A DNA stretch of 64,000 bases from Chitinophaga niabensis (GCF_900129465.1 NZ_FSRA01000001.1:3722482-3786481); one strand, 5' to 3'. Shown: positions 42,876-51,970, counted from the stretch's first letter. A program made the numbers and translations. Notes: a model not told the origin generated them from the letters alone.

Positions 42876-42887
42876 ATGCAATTGCAT
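42876..42887. promoter_or_regulatory. 12-bp palindrome between divergent transporters
   Basis: ATGCAATTGCAT is a perfect palindrome in the 197-bp space between the dicarboxylate symporter and the APC permease, a possible operator. A TATATTTG -7 box for the permease lies at 42929-42936. Confidence 0.35.
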
Positions 42888-42994
42888 GCATTCATAAAAT
42901 AAAAATACGGTGTTAGAGTTTTAGATACTATATTTGACGATCTGTAAAAAATCTAAACAAACAAAGCTTATATCAACCACCACAACTACTAAGT

Positions 42995-44491
42995 ATGAGC
43001 ATGCTCTTTGCTAAAAAACCTCTGTCAACTTTGCTCGCTGAAGCTTCCGATTCTGAGAAAGGTCTTAAACGTACATTAGGTGCCTGGGCACTGGTTGCGT
43101 TGGGTATCGGCGCTATCATCGGTGCGGGACTTTTTGTTAGAACAGCTGCTGCTGCCGGAGCGCATGCAGGTTCTGCGGTTACCATCTCCTTCATTATTGC
43201 AGCTATCGGATGTGCGCTGGCTGGTCTGTGTTACGCTGAATTTGCTTCCATGATCCCTATCGCGGGAAGTGCCTATACATATTCTTACGCCACCATGGGT
43301 GAGTTTGTTGCCTGGATCATCGGCTGGGACCTTGTATTGGAATATGCCTTAGGAGCGGCTACCGTGGCTATCGGCTGGAGCCAGTATCTCAACAAGTTGC
43401 TATTCATTACATTCGGCCAAACTATACCTTATGAATGGAGCCACTCTCCCTTCCAGGTTTCTGAGGCTGGCGTCAGCGGTATTGTGAACCTCCCTGCAAT
43501 GTTTATCCTGCTGCTTATCTCCCTCCTGCTGGTAAGAGGTACGCAACAATCTGCCGTGGTAAATACCATCATCGTAATAGTAAAAGTTTGTATCGTTATC
43601 CTTTTCATTATACTTGGCTGGCAGTTCATTAACCCTGCTAACCACACTCCTTATATGATCCCTGAAACTGCTGGTGTAGTAAACCTGAGTGATGGGTCCA
43701 CAGTGGATTATTCCAAGTTCTGGAACAACGGCTTTGCCGGGGTGATGACGGGCGCAGGTATCGTATTCTTTGCCTTCATTGGTTTTGATGCGGTTTCTAC
43801 TGCAGCGCAGGAAACAAAGAACCCGGCTAAGACCATGCCTTTCGGTATCCTTATTTCCCTCGCGGTTTGTACTATCCTGTACATACTGTTCTCTCACGTA
43901 CTCACCGGCGTTGCTCCTTACCAGGATTTCCTGAAATCAGGTAGTGAAGCATCCGTTGCATATGCCATTGACACTTACATGCCTGGTTACGGCTGGTTAT
44001 CTACCCTTATTACGGTAGCTATCCTCGCAGGTTTCAGCTCTGTGATACTGGTGATGTTGCTGGGTCAGACACGTGTATTCTACTCTATGTCTAAAGATGG
44101 ATTAGTACCTAAGATATTCTCTGATCTGCATCCTAAATTCCGCACACCTTATAAATCCCAGTTGTTATTCCTGGTATTTGTATCCTTGTTCGCGGGCTTT
44201 ATTCCAGACCATGTGGTAGGAAACATGACCAGTATTGGTACCTTGTTTGCCTTCGTACTGGTTTGCATCGGTGTTATTGTAATGCGCAAAAGTAATCCTG
44301 AAGCAGTACGTACTTTCAAAACCCCGCTGGTTCCTTTTGTTCCCATCCTGGGAGCGCTCGTTTGCCTGGCCATGATTGTGAGCCTCGGCAGAGAGAACTG
44401 GGAACGTTTAGGTGTTTGGTTACTGATCGGTATGCTTATCTACTTTGGCTATAGCGTTAAGAACAGTAAAGTGCGCAAAAGCCTGAAATAA
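42995..44491 (+). CDS. APC-superfamily amino-acid permease
   Basis: A 498-residue membrane protein with about 12-14 helices. The start MSMLFAKKPLSTLLAEASDS is followed by the conserved helix 1 GIGAIIGAGLFVRTAAAAGA and helix 3 region WDLVLEYALGAATVAIGWS. This matches cationic amino-acid transporter-like (CAT/YfnA) permeases. Helix 6 (GIVFFAFIGFDAVSTAAQE) carries the FAFIGFD pattern common in the group. The exact amino acid is unknown. It has its own terminator. Confidence 0.9.
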   Translation: MSMLFAKKPLSTLLAEASDSEKGLKRTLGAWALVALGIGAIIGAGLFVRTAAAAGAHAGSAVTISFIIAAIGCALAGLCYAEFASMIPIAGSAYTYSYATMGEFVAWIIGWDLVLEYALGAATVAIGWSQYLNKLLFITFGQTIPYEWSHSPFQVSEAGVSGIVNLPAMFILLLISLLLVRGTQQSAVVNTIIVIVKVCIVILFIILGWQFINPANHTPYMIPETAGVVNLSDGSTVDYSKFWNNGFAGVMTGAGIVFFAFIGFDAVSTAAQETKNPAKTMPFGILISLAVCTILYILFSHVLTGVAPYQDFLKSGSEASVAYAIDTYMPGYGWLSTLITVAILAGFSSVILVMLLGQTRVFYSMSKDGLVPKIFSDLHPKFRTPYKSQLLFLVFVSLFAGFIPDHVVGNMTSIGTLFAFVLVCIGVIVMRKSNPEAVRTFKTPLVPFVPILGALVCLAMIVSLGRENWERLGVWLLIGMLIYFGYSVKNSKVRKSLK

Positions 44492-44507
44492 ATAATAAAT
44501 ATTATAT

Positions 44508-44547
44508 AGCAAAAAGCTGCCTTCTACTCAAAGGCAGCTTTTTGCTT
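44508..44547 (+). terminator. Terminator of the amino-acid permease gene
   Basis: AGCAAAAAGCTGCCTT and AAGGCAGCTTTTTGCT form a 16-bp stem with an internal T-run, 17 bp past the stop. Confidence 0.88.
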
Positions 44548-44570
44548 TCAGGGCGCATCACTACAAATTT

Positions 44571-44602
44571 TTGCGCCACTACAAAGGAATTTAATAAATT
44601 TG
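44571..44602 (+). promoter_or_regulatory. Promoter of the YebC-family gene
   Basis: TTG (44571-44573), 21 nt, TAAATTTG (44595-44602), an exact TAnnTTTG match, 67 bp before the ATG. Confidence 0.7.
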
Positions 44603-44668
44603 CACCCACGTTACGCAATGCAGGATGCTGACCATTCATATTGTGTGATCTATAATTTGTAATTCTTT

Positions 44669-45379
44669 ATGGGACGTATATTTGAAGTAAGAAAACATAC
44701 CATGTTTGCCCGCTGGGACCGCATGGCCAAACAGTTTACCCGGATCGGCAAGGAAATAGCCATGGCAGTTAAACAAGGCGGTCCGGACCCAGACAACAAC
44801 CCAGCACTCCGTCGCTGTTATGCGAATGCGAAAGGTGTGAATATGCCTAAAGACCGTGTGGAAGCTGCTATCAAGCGTGCCATGGGTAAGGATACAACTA
44901 ATTACGATGAAGTTGTGTATGAAGGATATGCACCACATGGCGTGGCTGTAATAGTTGAAACTGCTACAGACAACACCACCCGTACCGTTGCCAATGTAAG
45001 GATGCACTTCAATAAAGGAGGCGGAAGCCTTGGAAACAGCGGTTCCGTTGGATTTCTGTTTAACAGGATGGGGGTTTTCAAGATCAAGAACGAAGGACAG
45101 AACCTGGAAGAGCTGGAGCTGGAACTGATAGATTTCGGGCTGGAAGATATTGGAGAGGATACAGAGGGTAATATCATCCTCCGGGCTGCCTTCAGCGAAT
45201 TCGGTAATATGTCCAAAGCGCTGGAAGAAAGAGGTATGCCTGTTATCAGCGCTGAATTACACAGGATTCCAACCACACAGGTGGAATTAAATGAAGAACA
45301 AACAAAAGAAGTACTGGAAATGATTGACAGGCTGGAGCAGGATGAAGACGTGCAGCAGGTGTTCTACAATCTGAAGTAA
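44669..45379 (+). CDS. YebC/PmpR-family regulator or translation factor
   Basis: A 236-residue protein of the YebC/TACO1 family, which includes DNA-binding regulators and factors that relieve ribosome stalling at proline-rich stretches. It starts [20 protein letters not shown] and contains [15 protein letters not shown] (conserved in YebC), [13 protein letters not shown] and the domain-2 patch [15 protein letters not shown]. Length is typical (about 240). Good promoter and terminator define a single-gene unit. It is interesting beside the unusual EF-P, since both families act on proline stalling, but that is inference. Confidence 0.93.
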   Translation: MGRIFEVRKHTMFARWDRMAKQFTRIGKEIAMAVKQGGPDPDNNPALRRCYANAKGVNMPKDRVEAAIKRAMGKDTTNYDEVVYEGYAPHGVAVIVETATDNTTRTVANVRMHFNKGGGSLGNSGSVGFLFNRMGVFKIKNEGQNLEELELELIDFGLEDIGEDTEGNIILRAAFSEFGNMSKALEERGMPVISAELHRIPTTQVELNEEQTKEVLEMIDRLEQDEDVQQVFYNLK

Positions 45380-45397
45380 TTCTCTTTTATACGATAC

Positions 45398-45442
45398 AAC
45401 CCGGAATCAGGCGCAGCACGTCCGGTTCCGGGTTCTTTTTTT
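45398..45442 (+). terminator. Terminator of the YebC-family gene
   Basis: AACCCGGAA and TTCCGGGTT stem, followed by CTTTTTTT, just past the yebC-type stop. Confidence 0.85.
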
Positions 45443-46397
45443 AGCCTGTTACAATATTCTGAGCATTACCTTGCAGAAAAGCCTGCACATTCTCCACCGT
45501 TTTATTCATCAGCCGCTTACGGGCATCCAGTGTAGCCCAGGCGATATGCGGCGTGATCAGGCAATTCCGGGCAGGGAAAAGCGGATGATCTGCTGCAGGA
45601 GGTTCGGTAGACAGTACATCCAGTCCCGCCCCGGCAATAACACCGTTATTTAATGCAGCCGCCAGGTCCGGTTCATTGATAAGCGGCCCCCTGCTGGTAT
45701 TGATCAGGAAAGCCGAAGGTTTCATGGTAGCCAGCAGATCTGCATTCACAAAACCCCTATTTTCTGCATTCAGAGGGCAATGAAGGGACACAATATCTGC
45801 TTCCCGGAAGCAGGTGGCCTGGTCTTTAAAAGTAACACCAGCCATTTTATCCCTTTCCGGATGTTTATGGCTAACGATCACTTCCATCCCAAATGCCAGC
45901 GCAATGGTTGCCACCGTCCTTCCTATCTGCCCAAAGCCGATGATAGCGATGGTTTTACCCTGCAGTTCCATTAATGGCATCTTCCAGTAGCTAAAATCCT
46001 TACTTTGTGCCCATTCTCCTTTTCTGACACTGTCCGCATGAACTCCCACTCCCAGGCATAGTTCAAGTATAAGGGCAAAAGTAAGCTGAGCAACAGAAGC
46101 CGAGCCATATGCAGGTACATTGGCAACGATGATGCCCTGCGCCTGAGCAGCTTTAATATCCACTACATTGTAACCTGTAGCCATTACGCCGATGTACCGC
46201 AAACGGGTCAAACGCCTGATCGTATCTCCGTCTACAATGGCTTTATTGGTGAGAATGATATCCGCCTGGCTGGCCCGTTCTGCCACCTGTTCAGGCAGGG
46301 ACCTGTCATAAACCGTTACATTACCAAGAGCATGAAGAGGATCCCAGCTTAAATCTCCGGGATTAAGGGCATAGCCATCCAATACAACTATATTCAT
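45441..46397 (-). CDS. D-2-hydroxyacid dehydrogenase (glycerate dehydrogenase-like)
   Basis: A 318-residue NAD(P)-dependent dehydrogenase. The nucleotide-binding site is IAIIGFGQIGRTVATIALAFG (about residues 148-168). The catalytic site includes LINTSRGPLI (Arg about 234), a Glu in LSTEPPAADHPL, and the His in ITPHIAWAT. Residues before it include the conserved VANVPAYGSASVAQ. Most similar in style to hydroxypyruvate/glycerate dehydrogenases (HprA), but the substrate cannot be fixed. Transcribed alone towards the yebC-type terminator. Confidence 0.88.
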   Translation of the reverse strand: MNIVVLDGYALNPGDLSWDPLHALGNVTVYDRSLPEQVAERASQADIILTNKAIVDGDTIRRLTRLRYIGVMATGYNVVDIKAAQAQGIIVANVPAYGSASVAQLTFALILELCLGVGVHADSVRKGEWAQSKDFSYWKMPLMELQGKTIAIIGFGQIGRTVATIALAFGMEVIVSHKHPERDKMAGVTFKDQATCFREADIVSLHCPLNAENRGFVNADLLATMKPSAFLINTSRGPLINEPDLAAALNNGVIAGAGLDVLSTEPPAADHPLFPARNCLITPHIAWATLDARKRLMNKTVENVQAFLQGNAQNIVTG

Positions 46398-46565
46398 GAG
46401 AAAAAGTGCTGATCAGGGATAAATTTACGGGATAAATCAGCAAATGGGTAGGCGCTGCCATTATTATATAGAAAGGCCTAACCAAAACCATACAAAAAGC
46501 CCTTTATATAACGTTGACAGCGCCGGAGATTAACAATACAATTCTAATTTGCAGAGAAAAAACTT

Positions 46566-46817
46566 TTATGGCATATTGATCTTTGTGAAAATGTTATTCA
46601 CCTTGTCGATGATGAAATTCCCATACACAGAACGATAAGTGCCATAACATAGTTTACCATTAAGTTGGAGATTGTGCTCTTTGCCAAGTGGATGCATACC
46701 TTCAATGAGCCGGATAAAACGCATCCTTTGCAGTTGGCCTCCGCATTTGCATCTGCTCTCTGAGATTTTTTTGTGTGATTGCACAATGTTGCTACACCTG
46801 ATACATCTTGCTTCCAT
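46566..46817 (-). CDS. Small protein with N-terminal zinc-ribbon-like cysteines
   Basis: I do not recognise this 83-residue protein. The start MEARCIRCSNIVQSHKKISE followed by SRCKCGGQLQRM has a CxxC and a CxC, a probable zinc ribbon. The rest is basic then hydrophilic (YRSVYGNFIIDKVNNIF). It lies in a gene-poor stretch. An inverted repeat (46844-46887) lies just upstream on the coding strand. Cysteine pattern and start are its only support, so it could be a remnant or a genuine small regulator. Confidence 0.45.
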   Translation of the reverse strand: MEARCIRCSNIVQSHKKISESRCKCGGQLQRMRFIRLIEGMHPLGKEHNLQLNGKLCYGTYRSVYGNFIIDKVNNIFTKINMP

Positions 46818-46843
46818 AAAACGTAGGTTTGAACGCTTTTAAA

Positions 46844-46887
46844 TTAGACAATACAATTTTGATGCACTATTGTACTCAATTGTCTAA
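46844..46887 (-). promoter_or_regulatory. Inverted repeat upstream of the zinc-ribbon ORF
   Basis: TTAGACAAT (46844-46852) and ATTGTCTAA (46879-46887) are exact inverted copies, with an inner ACAAT/ATTGT pair. They lie about 27 bp before the ATG, so could be an operator or a leader hairpin. Confidence 0.4.
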
Positions 46888-47479
46888 TGGATACATATAT
46901 CAGTGGCTTGAGCCCGGGGCTGACAAACAGTAAAGACGATAATAAGCTAAATGGAATTTATGCAGGTTTAGACAGGAATGTATTGGTTGATATAAAACTA
47001 CATTCCAATGTACAAAAATAATAAAATTAGGGTAGGATAATTTAAAAGAACCTGGTCAGTTTTTTCTGACATTGTCAGCAATCAAAGGATGATGGTTAAA
47101 GTATTTAAATAAAAACCTGGCCAGGTTTACTGAACTCAGTCAGTGATCAATCGCGTTTGCAGAAGCATTTGCGATAGATTTCGATTATTCATGGATGATG
47201 GTTAATACTATTTTTACTATTCTGCACTGAAGTTACGAATATCAAAGGAAAAAGAACTCATGGTTTGGTCAAAACTGAAGAGGCCGCCTCATTGAGAACG
47301 GCCCCTGTTTTCAGCCTATTTGAACCGTCTAAGCAATTTTCTTCTGTCTTGATGTATCAGTGATACCGTTGCAATATAGATATTTCCATTATCCAACTTT
47401 AGTTGTATGGATAATGAACAGGGAATGAATAAAAAACGAGAATGAACAAATAAATTATTGTAAAACAGCAGATTACATT
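46888..47479. other. Gene-poor interval with palindromic operator-like sites
   Basis: No convincing gene. A perfect 16-bp palindrome AAACCTGGCCAGGTTT lies at 47113-47128, and a related half-site AACCTGGTCAG lies 65 bp upstream at 47049-47059, beside a GTCAG/CTGAC hairpin. ATGATGGTTAA segments repeat nearby (about 47088 and 47193). These look like regulator sites or repeats, but no neighbouring gene is an obvious target. Confidence 0.4.
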
Positions 47480-47824
47480 TTACAATGAACGATGCTTTCT
47501 TAGAATATGCAGTTGCGCACCGGCCACTGCAGGATGGGAGGGATCACAATTTATGACAAGGAAATAGCTGGCTAAAGGGGTTAATTGCCAGTCTTCATTC
47601 ATCTGGCCTTCATAGCAACAATAGGTTCTTCTGAAATTTAAAGCTACGGGCATGCCAAGCGCCGCACATGCCCTCATGGCCCGGGCCAGGGCTTCTGCAG
47701 CCTGGTCCGGTTGATAACCCAGGGCTTCCAGTAATTCACTTGCATAATACTCAGGCAATGTACTTGCCTCATGGCGATGTTGCGTAGCCAATACCTCATC
47801 CAGGTAATCAAATGACTGTAGCAT
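47480..47824 (-). CDS. Short DinD-like (BRO/Ant-fold) protein next to a J-protein
   Basis: A 114-residue protein. EYYASELLEALGYQPDQAAE, then RACAALGMPVALNFRR and TPLASYFLVINCDPSHPAVA, then AQLHILRKHR, follow the order seen in the N-terminal half of DinD-type, SOS-linked proteins (BRO-N-like fold). The usual C-terminal part of DinD is absent. It starts 11 bp after the cbpA stop, so the two genes are very likely one operon. Where other genomes carry the CbpM modulator next to CbpA, this protein sits instead; no MerR-like CbpM sequence is seen. Whether it binds the J-protein or DNA is unknown. Confidence 0.7.
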   Translation of the reverse strand: MLQSFDYLDEVLATQHRHEASTLPEYYASELLEALGYQPDQAAEALARAMRACAALGMPVALNFRRTYCCYEGQMNEDWQLTPLASYFLVINCDPSHPAVAGAQLHILRKHRSL

Positions 47825-47835
47825 ATCATTGGATT

Positions 47836-48771
47836 TTATGGTTTCTTTCTCATCTCTGCTAATTGGGTGAATAACTTACGTTCTTCTTCTGTTAACTGGC
47901 CCGGCACCGTGATCTTTACCTTTACATAAAGATCCCCGGCTACTTCTTTACTTCCCTCGGGAACTGGTAAACCTTTTGCTTTCAACCGGAACAGCCTTCC
48001 GCTATCAGTACCGGCAGGTATGCTTAACTGTAAAGGACTTCCCGGAACAGCTACCTGCACTTTCCCGCCTAGAACTGCCGTGAAAAGATCAACAGGCACT
48101 TCCATATACACATCTTTTCCCTTCAGTTCAAATTGCGCATCAGGAGCGATACTTACTTCTATCAACAGATCACCTGCTTCTCCCCCACTTCTCCCCGGCT
48201 GGCCTTTCCCTTTTAACCTGAGTACCTGCCCTGAATAAGTGCCGGGTTTTATTTTGAGATTGAGTTTCTGTCCGTTTACCTCTATCTGGCGTGTGGCTCC
48301 GGTATATACATCCTGCAAACTCACCTGCATCGTGGCCTGGAGATCGCCACCCCGCCTGTTACTACGGCCACGCCCTTGTTGAGCACGACTGCCAAAACCA
48401 CCGCCAAAAAGATGCTCAAAGAAATCAGAGAACTGGCTCCCATCTCCGAACATACTATCGTCATATTGCTGTTGCCGGCCAGCCCCTTGCCCTGAGCGCC
48501 ATTTGCTCCAGTCAAAATCCCCCCCATTGCTTCCTGCCTGTTCATAGTATTTCCAGTTCTCTCCAAATTCATCATACTTTTTGCGCTTCTCTTCATCACC
48601 CAACACCTCATATGCCTCATTCAGTTCTTTGAACTTTTCTTCCGCCAGTTTATCATCCGGATTTTTATCAGGATGGTATTTCACCGCCAGTTTGCGGTAT
48701 GCTTTTTTAATATCTGCCGCACTGGCTTTTTTATCTATGCCTAATACTTTATAATAATCTTTGTATTCCAT
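47836..48771 (-). CDS. cbpA: J-domain co-chaperone, CbpA type
   Basis: A 311-residue DnaJ-like protein without the cysteine-rich zinc domain. [20 protein letters not shown] begins the J domain (1-70), with the HPD motif in [11 protein letters not shown] Gly/Phe-rich stretch (about 80-135: [20 protein letters not shown]) precedes two beta-rich C-terminal domains (about 140-311, with [20 protein letters not shown]). CbpA-type proteins stimulate DnaK and also bind DNA. The short DinD-like gene follows in the same transcript. A stem-loop lies upstream (48837-48858). Confidence 0.93.
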   Translation of the reverse strand: MEYKDYYKVLGIDKKASAADIKKAYRKLAVKYHPDKNPDDKLAEEKFKELNEAYEVLGDEEKRKKYDEFGENWKYYEQAGSNGGDFDWSKWRSGQGAGRQQQYDDSMFGDGSQFSDFFEHLFGGGFGSRAQQGRGRSNRRGGDLQATMQVSLQDVYTGATRQIEVNGQKLNLKIKPGTYSGQVLRLKGKGQPGRSGGEAGDLLIEVSIAPDAQFELKGKDVYMEVPVDLFTAVLGGKVQVAVPGSPLQLSIPAGTDSGRLFRLKAKGLPVPEGSKEVAGDLYVKVKITVPGQLTEEERKLFTQLAEMRKKP

Positions 48772-48836
48772 ATCTCTTAAAATATAACGTTAAACCGGAG
48801 TTCGTTGTTTGAAACAGTGAACGGTAAAACACCGCA

Positions 48837-48858
48837 CCCCCTGCAATGATACAGGGGG
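48837..48858 (-). terminator. GC-rich hairpin between the E1 gene and cbpA
   Basis: CCCCCTG-CAATGATA-CAGGGGG stem. On the minus strand no strong T-run follows, so the assignment as terminator of the E1 gene is tentative. Confidence 0.5.
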
Positions 48859-48891
48859 CGCGTTATTTATTATATAATAAAATAAAAACTG

Positions 48892-51291
48892 CTACTCTCT
48901 GATCATTTCCAGTACCACCTTTACCACATCTTCCACATTCGGTTTGGAGAAATAATCCCCGTCAGTCCCATATGCAGGACGATGCGGTTGGGCAGCCAGT
49001 GTACGCGGCGCTACGTCCAGGTAACGATACCCTCCCTGTTTTTCCATCACATGCTGGAACATAAAAGCTGTTCCGCTTCCCGGAACATCTTCATCCACAA
49101 ACAGGATCCTGTTCGTTTTCTTCAGGGACTCTACTATAGAATGATGAATATCGAAAGGCAGTAAAGTCTGCACATCTATTAACTCACAGGAGATACCCTG
49201 CTGGTCCAGGATCTGCATAGCTTCTTCTATGATGCGCAGCGTGGAACCATAAGAAACGATGGTAATATCCGATCCCTCATGCAACACTTCCGGAATACCC
49301 AATGGTACGGTGAATTCTTTAAGGTTCTCCGGCAACCGCTCTTTCAGGCGATAACCATTCAATGATTCGATCACTATTGCAGGTTCATGTGCCTGCAGCA
49401 ATGTATTATACATACCAGCCGCCTGTACCATGTTCCTTGGAACACAGATGTGTATGCCACGCAAAGAATTAATGATCATCCCCATTGGTGAACCGGAGTG
49501 CCAGATACCTTCCAGGCGGTGACCACGTGTACGCACAATGATCGGGCAGAATTGTGTGCCCTTTGTTCTGTATTGCAGGGAAGCAACATCATCACTAAGT
49601 GGCTGCAGGCCATATAACATATAATCCAGGTACTGGATCTCTGCTATTGGACGAAGACCACGTAAAGCCATACCAATACCCTGCCCCATAATAGTCAGTT
49701 CACGGATACCGGTATCGGATATACGCTCTTTGCCATGCTTCTGTTGCAAACCTGCAAAGCCCTGGTTCACATCGCCGATCTTACCTACATCTTCTCCGAA
49801 AGCAAATACCAGCGGGTGATAAGAGAATAGTTGATCGAAATATTTATTCAGTATTTCATAGCCATTCAGCATCTGTGCGTCCTCTGCATATTCAGCAGGC
49901 ACCTCCGGAACTTCCAGCGCGGAGTTAGCACCGGTGGCATGAAGGAAAGTATTGTAATTCTCTTTTTCCTGCAGAAGAAGGTTATCGTAATACAACTGCA
50001 TTTCATCCAGGGCACCGGAGAAATTACGTGGGTGCCTGAAAATAATGCCAAAAGCACTTTTCAGGATATCCCTGCGTTGTGGTTCACGGTTAGCTGCAAT
50101 CTCCTGCATCAGCTGGGAAACGTATGCAACATCTCCACGGCCTTCATCCAGGATAGCCTGGCAACGCTCCAGGAACAATTGCACCTGATCTTTAATAGGA
50201 GCAATGTATTTATCCCATGCGTTTTTACGGCCTTCCTGCGCAATAACCTTTGCTTCTGCTTCAATCTGCTGCAGGGCAGCATCATCCGCCAGTGCATTTT
50301 CCAGCAGCCATTGACGCATCTTCCTGTTACAGTCAAAATCTTTTTCCCAGGCCAGGCGTTCACGGCTTTTGTAACGTTCGTGAGAACCTGAAGTAGAGTG
50401 CCCCTGTGGCTGTGTGATCTCTTCTACATGGAAAAGGACAGGAACATGTGTTTCGCGTGCTTTGCGGATTCCTTCTTCGAAAGTTTCACACAAGCCGGCA
50501 TAATCCCATCCCTTAACGTTATATATTTCGAAACCGTTTGTATTCTCTGTTTTTCTGAATCCTTCCAATGCAGTGCTGATAGAACCCTTCGTAGTTTGAT
50601 ACTTCTTTGGTACAGAGATGCCATAACCATCATCCCAAACAAAAACAACTAAAGGCACCTGTAAAACACCCGCCGCATTCATGGTTTCCCAGAAATGCCC
50701 TTCGCTGGTGGAAGCATCGCCGATAGTGGCAAAACAAACCTCGTTTCCATTACGGGAAAGATGCTCATATTGCTGTAATTCAGGTACTTCCCGGAACAGC
50801 TTGGAAGCATAAGCCAGCCCCAGTGCCCTGGGCATCTGTGCAGCTGTAGGTGCCATATCCGCAGCACTGTTCTTCATGGAGGCAAGGTTTAACCAATTGC
50901 CTTCCATATCTATATTGGAAGTGGAAAAATGAGAATTCATCTGCCGGCCGGCAGAGAAAGGATCATGATTGATATCAGGATCAGCATAGAGTTGCGAGAA
51001 AAACTGCTCTACGGTAGCAATTCCACTGGCAAAGGCAAACGTCTGGTCACGGTAATACCCCGAACGGAAATCACCCGGCTTAAAGTATTTAGCCATAGCG
51101 ATCTGCGCAATTTCCTTACCATCGCCAAAAATGCCAAACTTGGCCTTACCGGTCAATACTTCCCGGCGGCCCAGTAAGCTAACTTCTCTACTGATACAGG
51201 CTAGCCTGAAATCACTCAATACCTCCTTCCGGAACTGCTCAAATGACAACTGGCTCTGCATATTCATAGCTAATTCGTTGTTTTCGATCAT
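48892..51291 (-). CDS. Fused alpha-beta 2-oxoacid dehydrogenase E1
   Basis: A 799-residue thiamine-diphosphate enzyme fusing E1 alpha (about 1-430) with E1 beta (about 450-799). The alpha part contains FRSGYYRDQTFAFASG and a TPP region ATIGDASTSEGHFWETMNAA with VWDDGYGIS. The beta part has FAFGEDVGKIGDVNQGFAGL, and GQGIGMALRGLRPIAEIQYL followed by DYMLYGLQPLSDD. It resembles branched-chain or pyruvate dehydrogenase E1 of Bacteroidota, where this fusion is common. E2 and E3 genes are not adjacent. I chose the ATG at 51291 (MIENNELAMNM), since the 23 residues upstream look non-conserved. Confidence 0.9.
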   Translation of the reverse strand: MIENNELAMNMQSQLSFEQFRKEVLSDFRLACISREVSLLGRREVLTGKAKFGIFGDGKEIAQIAMAKYFKPGDFRSGYYRDQTFAFASGIATVEQFFSQLYADPDINHDPFSAGRQMNSHFSTSNIDMEGNWLNLASMKNSAADMAPTAAQMPRALGLAYASKLFREVPELQQYEHLSRNGNEVCFATIGDASTSEGHFWETMNAAGVLQVPLVVFVWDDGYGISVPKKYQTTKGSISTALEGFRKTENTNGFEIYNVKGWDYAGLCETFEEGIRKARETHVPVLFHVEEITQPQGHSTSGSHERYKSRERLAWEKDFDCNRKMRQWLLENALADDAALQQIEAEAKVIAQEGRKNAWDKYIAPIKDQVQLFLERCQAILDEGRGDVAYVSQLMQEIAANREPQRRDILKSAFGIIFRHPRNFSGALDEMQLYYDNLLLQEKENYNTFLHATGANSALEVPEVPAEYAEDAQMLNGYEILNKYFDQLFSYHPLVFAFGEDVGKIGDVNQGFAGLQQKHGKERISDTGIRELTIMGQGIGMALRGLRPIAEIQYLDYMLYGLQPLSDDVASLQYRTKGTQFCPIIVRTRGHRLEGIWHSGSPMGMIINSLRGIHICVPRNMVQAAGMYNTLLQAHEPAIVIESLNGYRLKERLPENLKEFTVPLGIPEVLHEGSDITIVSYGSTLRIIEEAMQILDQQGISCELIDVQTLLPFDIHHSIVESLKKTNRILFVDEDVPGSGTAFMFQHVMEKQGGYRYLDVAPRTLAAQPHRPAYGTDGDYFSKPNVEDVVKVVLEMIRE

Positions 51292-51419
51292 GCTTACCTG
51301 GTTAAAGCACAAATGTAGTGGAAATTGATGAATGGGTAAATGCCCTGTTGATTTCCTCAAATATTTAAATTTTTAAGAAATATTTAATATCTTGATACCT
51401 GCGGTTCAATTTTTGGCCG

Positions 51420-51427
51420 TAAATTTG
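51420..51427 (+). promoter_or_regulatory. -7 box of the DUF1573 gene
   Basis: TAAATTTG matches TAnnTTTG, 62 bp before the ATG. No TTG at proper spacing. Confidence 0.4.
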
Positions 51428-51488
51428 TTGAGGAAACTGGTAGGAACTATTACGTTTTAACCGATCGATAAAAACCAAATTTTAAAAG

Positions 51489-51893
51489 ATGAAAAAAATT
51501 ATCTTATCCCTATTTGCAAGTTTGCTGGTAACCACCGCGGTGTTTGCCCAGGCACAGAATGGATCCGGTGCAACGAATGCAGTTGATACCAAGGTGAAGT
51601 TTAAAAAAGATAATATTGATTTTGGTGTAACCAAATTCAACAAACCTGTAACGATCACATTCGAATTCACGAATATCTCCAAAGAGCCTGTATTGATCGA
51701 AAAGGCCACTGCCAGTTGCGGTTGTACTGTTCCTAACTGGACGGTAGAACCTATCCTTCCTGGTAAAGCCGGTAAGATCACTGCAACTTACAGCGCCAAT
51801 CAGGTAGGTAAACCGCAAAAAACGATCTATCTCAAACTGAAGGGAGTTGAACAGGAGAAAGAATTGATCCTTACCGGTACGGTAGAGAACTAA
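51489..51893 (+). CDS. Exported DUF1573-family protein
   Basis: A 134-residue protein. Signal peptide MKKIILSLFASLLVTTAVFA is followed by one immunoglobulin-like DUF1573 domain, with IDFGVTKFNKPVTITFEFTN and the diagnostic ASCGCTVPNW (about residues 76-85) and PGKAGKITATYSANQ. The family is common and secreted in Bacteroidota, but of unknown molecular function. The two cysteines of the SCGCT motif could chelate or form a disulfide. Single-gene unit with terminator. Confidence 0.9.
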   Translation: MKKIILSLFASLLVTTAVFAQAQNGSGATNAVDTKVKFKKDNIDFGVTKFNKPVTITFEFTNISKEPVLIEKATASCGCTVPNWTVEPILPGKAGKITATYSANQVGKPQKTIYLKLKGVEQEKELILTGTVEN

Positions 51894-51914
51894 TCAGATA
51901 AATCTTTCGCATAT

Positions 51915-51938
51915 AAAGCCTCCGTTCATCACGGGGGC
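51915..51938 (+). terminator. Terminator of the DUF1573 gene
   Basis: AAAGCCTCCGT and ACGGGGGCTTT stem (one mismatch), followed by TTTTTTG. Confidence 0.85.
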
Positions 51939-51962
51939 TTTTTTTGTTATACTTCATTACAA

Positions 51963-51970
51963 TACCTTTG
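51963..51970 (+). promoter_or_regulatory. -7 box of the aminotransferase gene
   Basis: TACCTTTG matches TAnnTTTG, 21 bp before the ATG. TTTG at 51943-51946 is 16 nt upstream, slightly too close. Confidence 0.5.
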
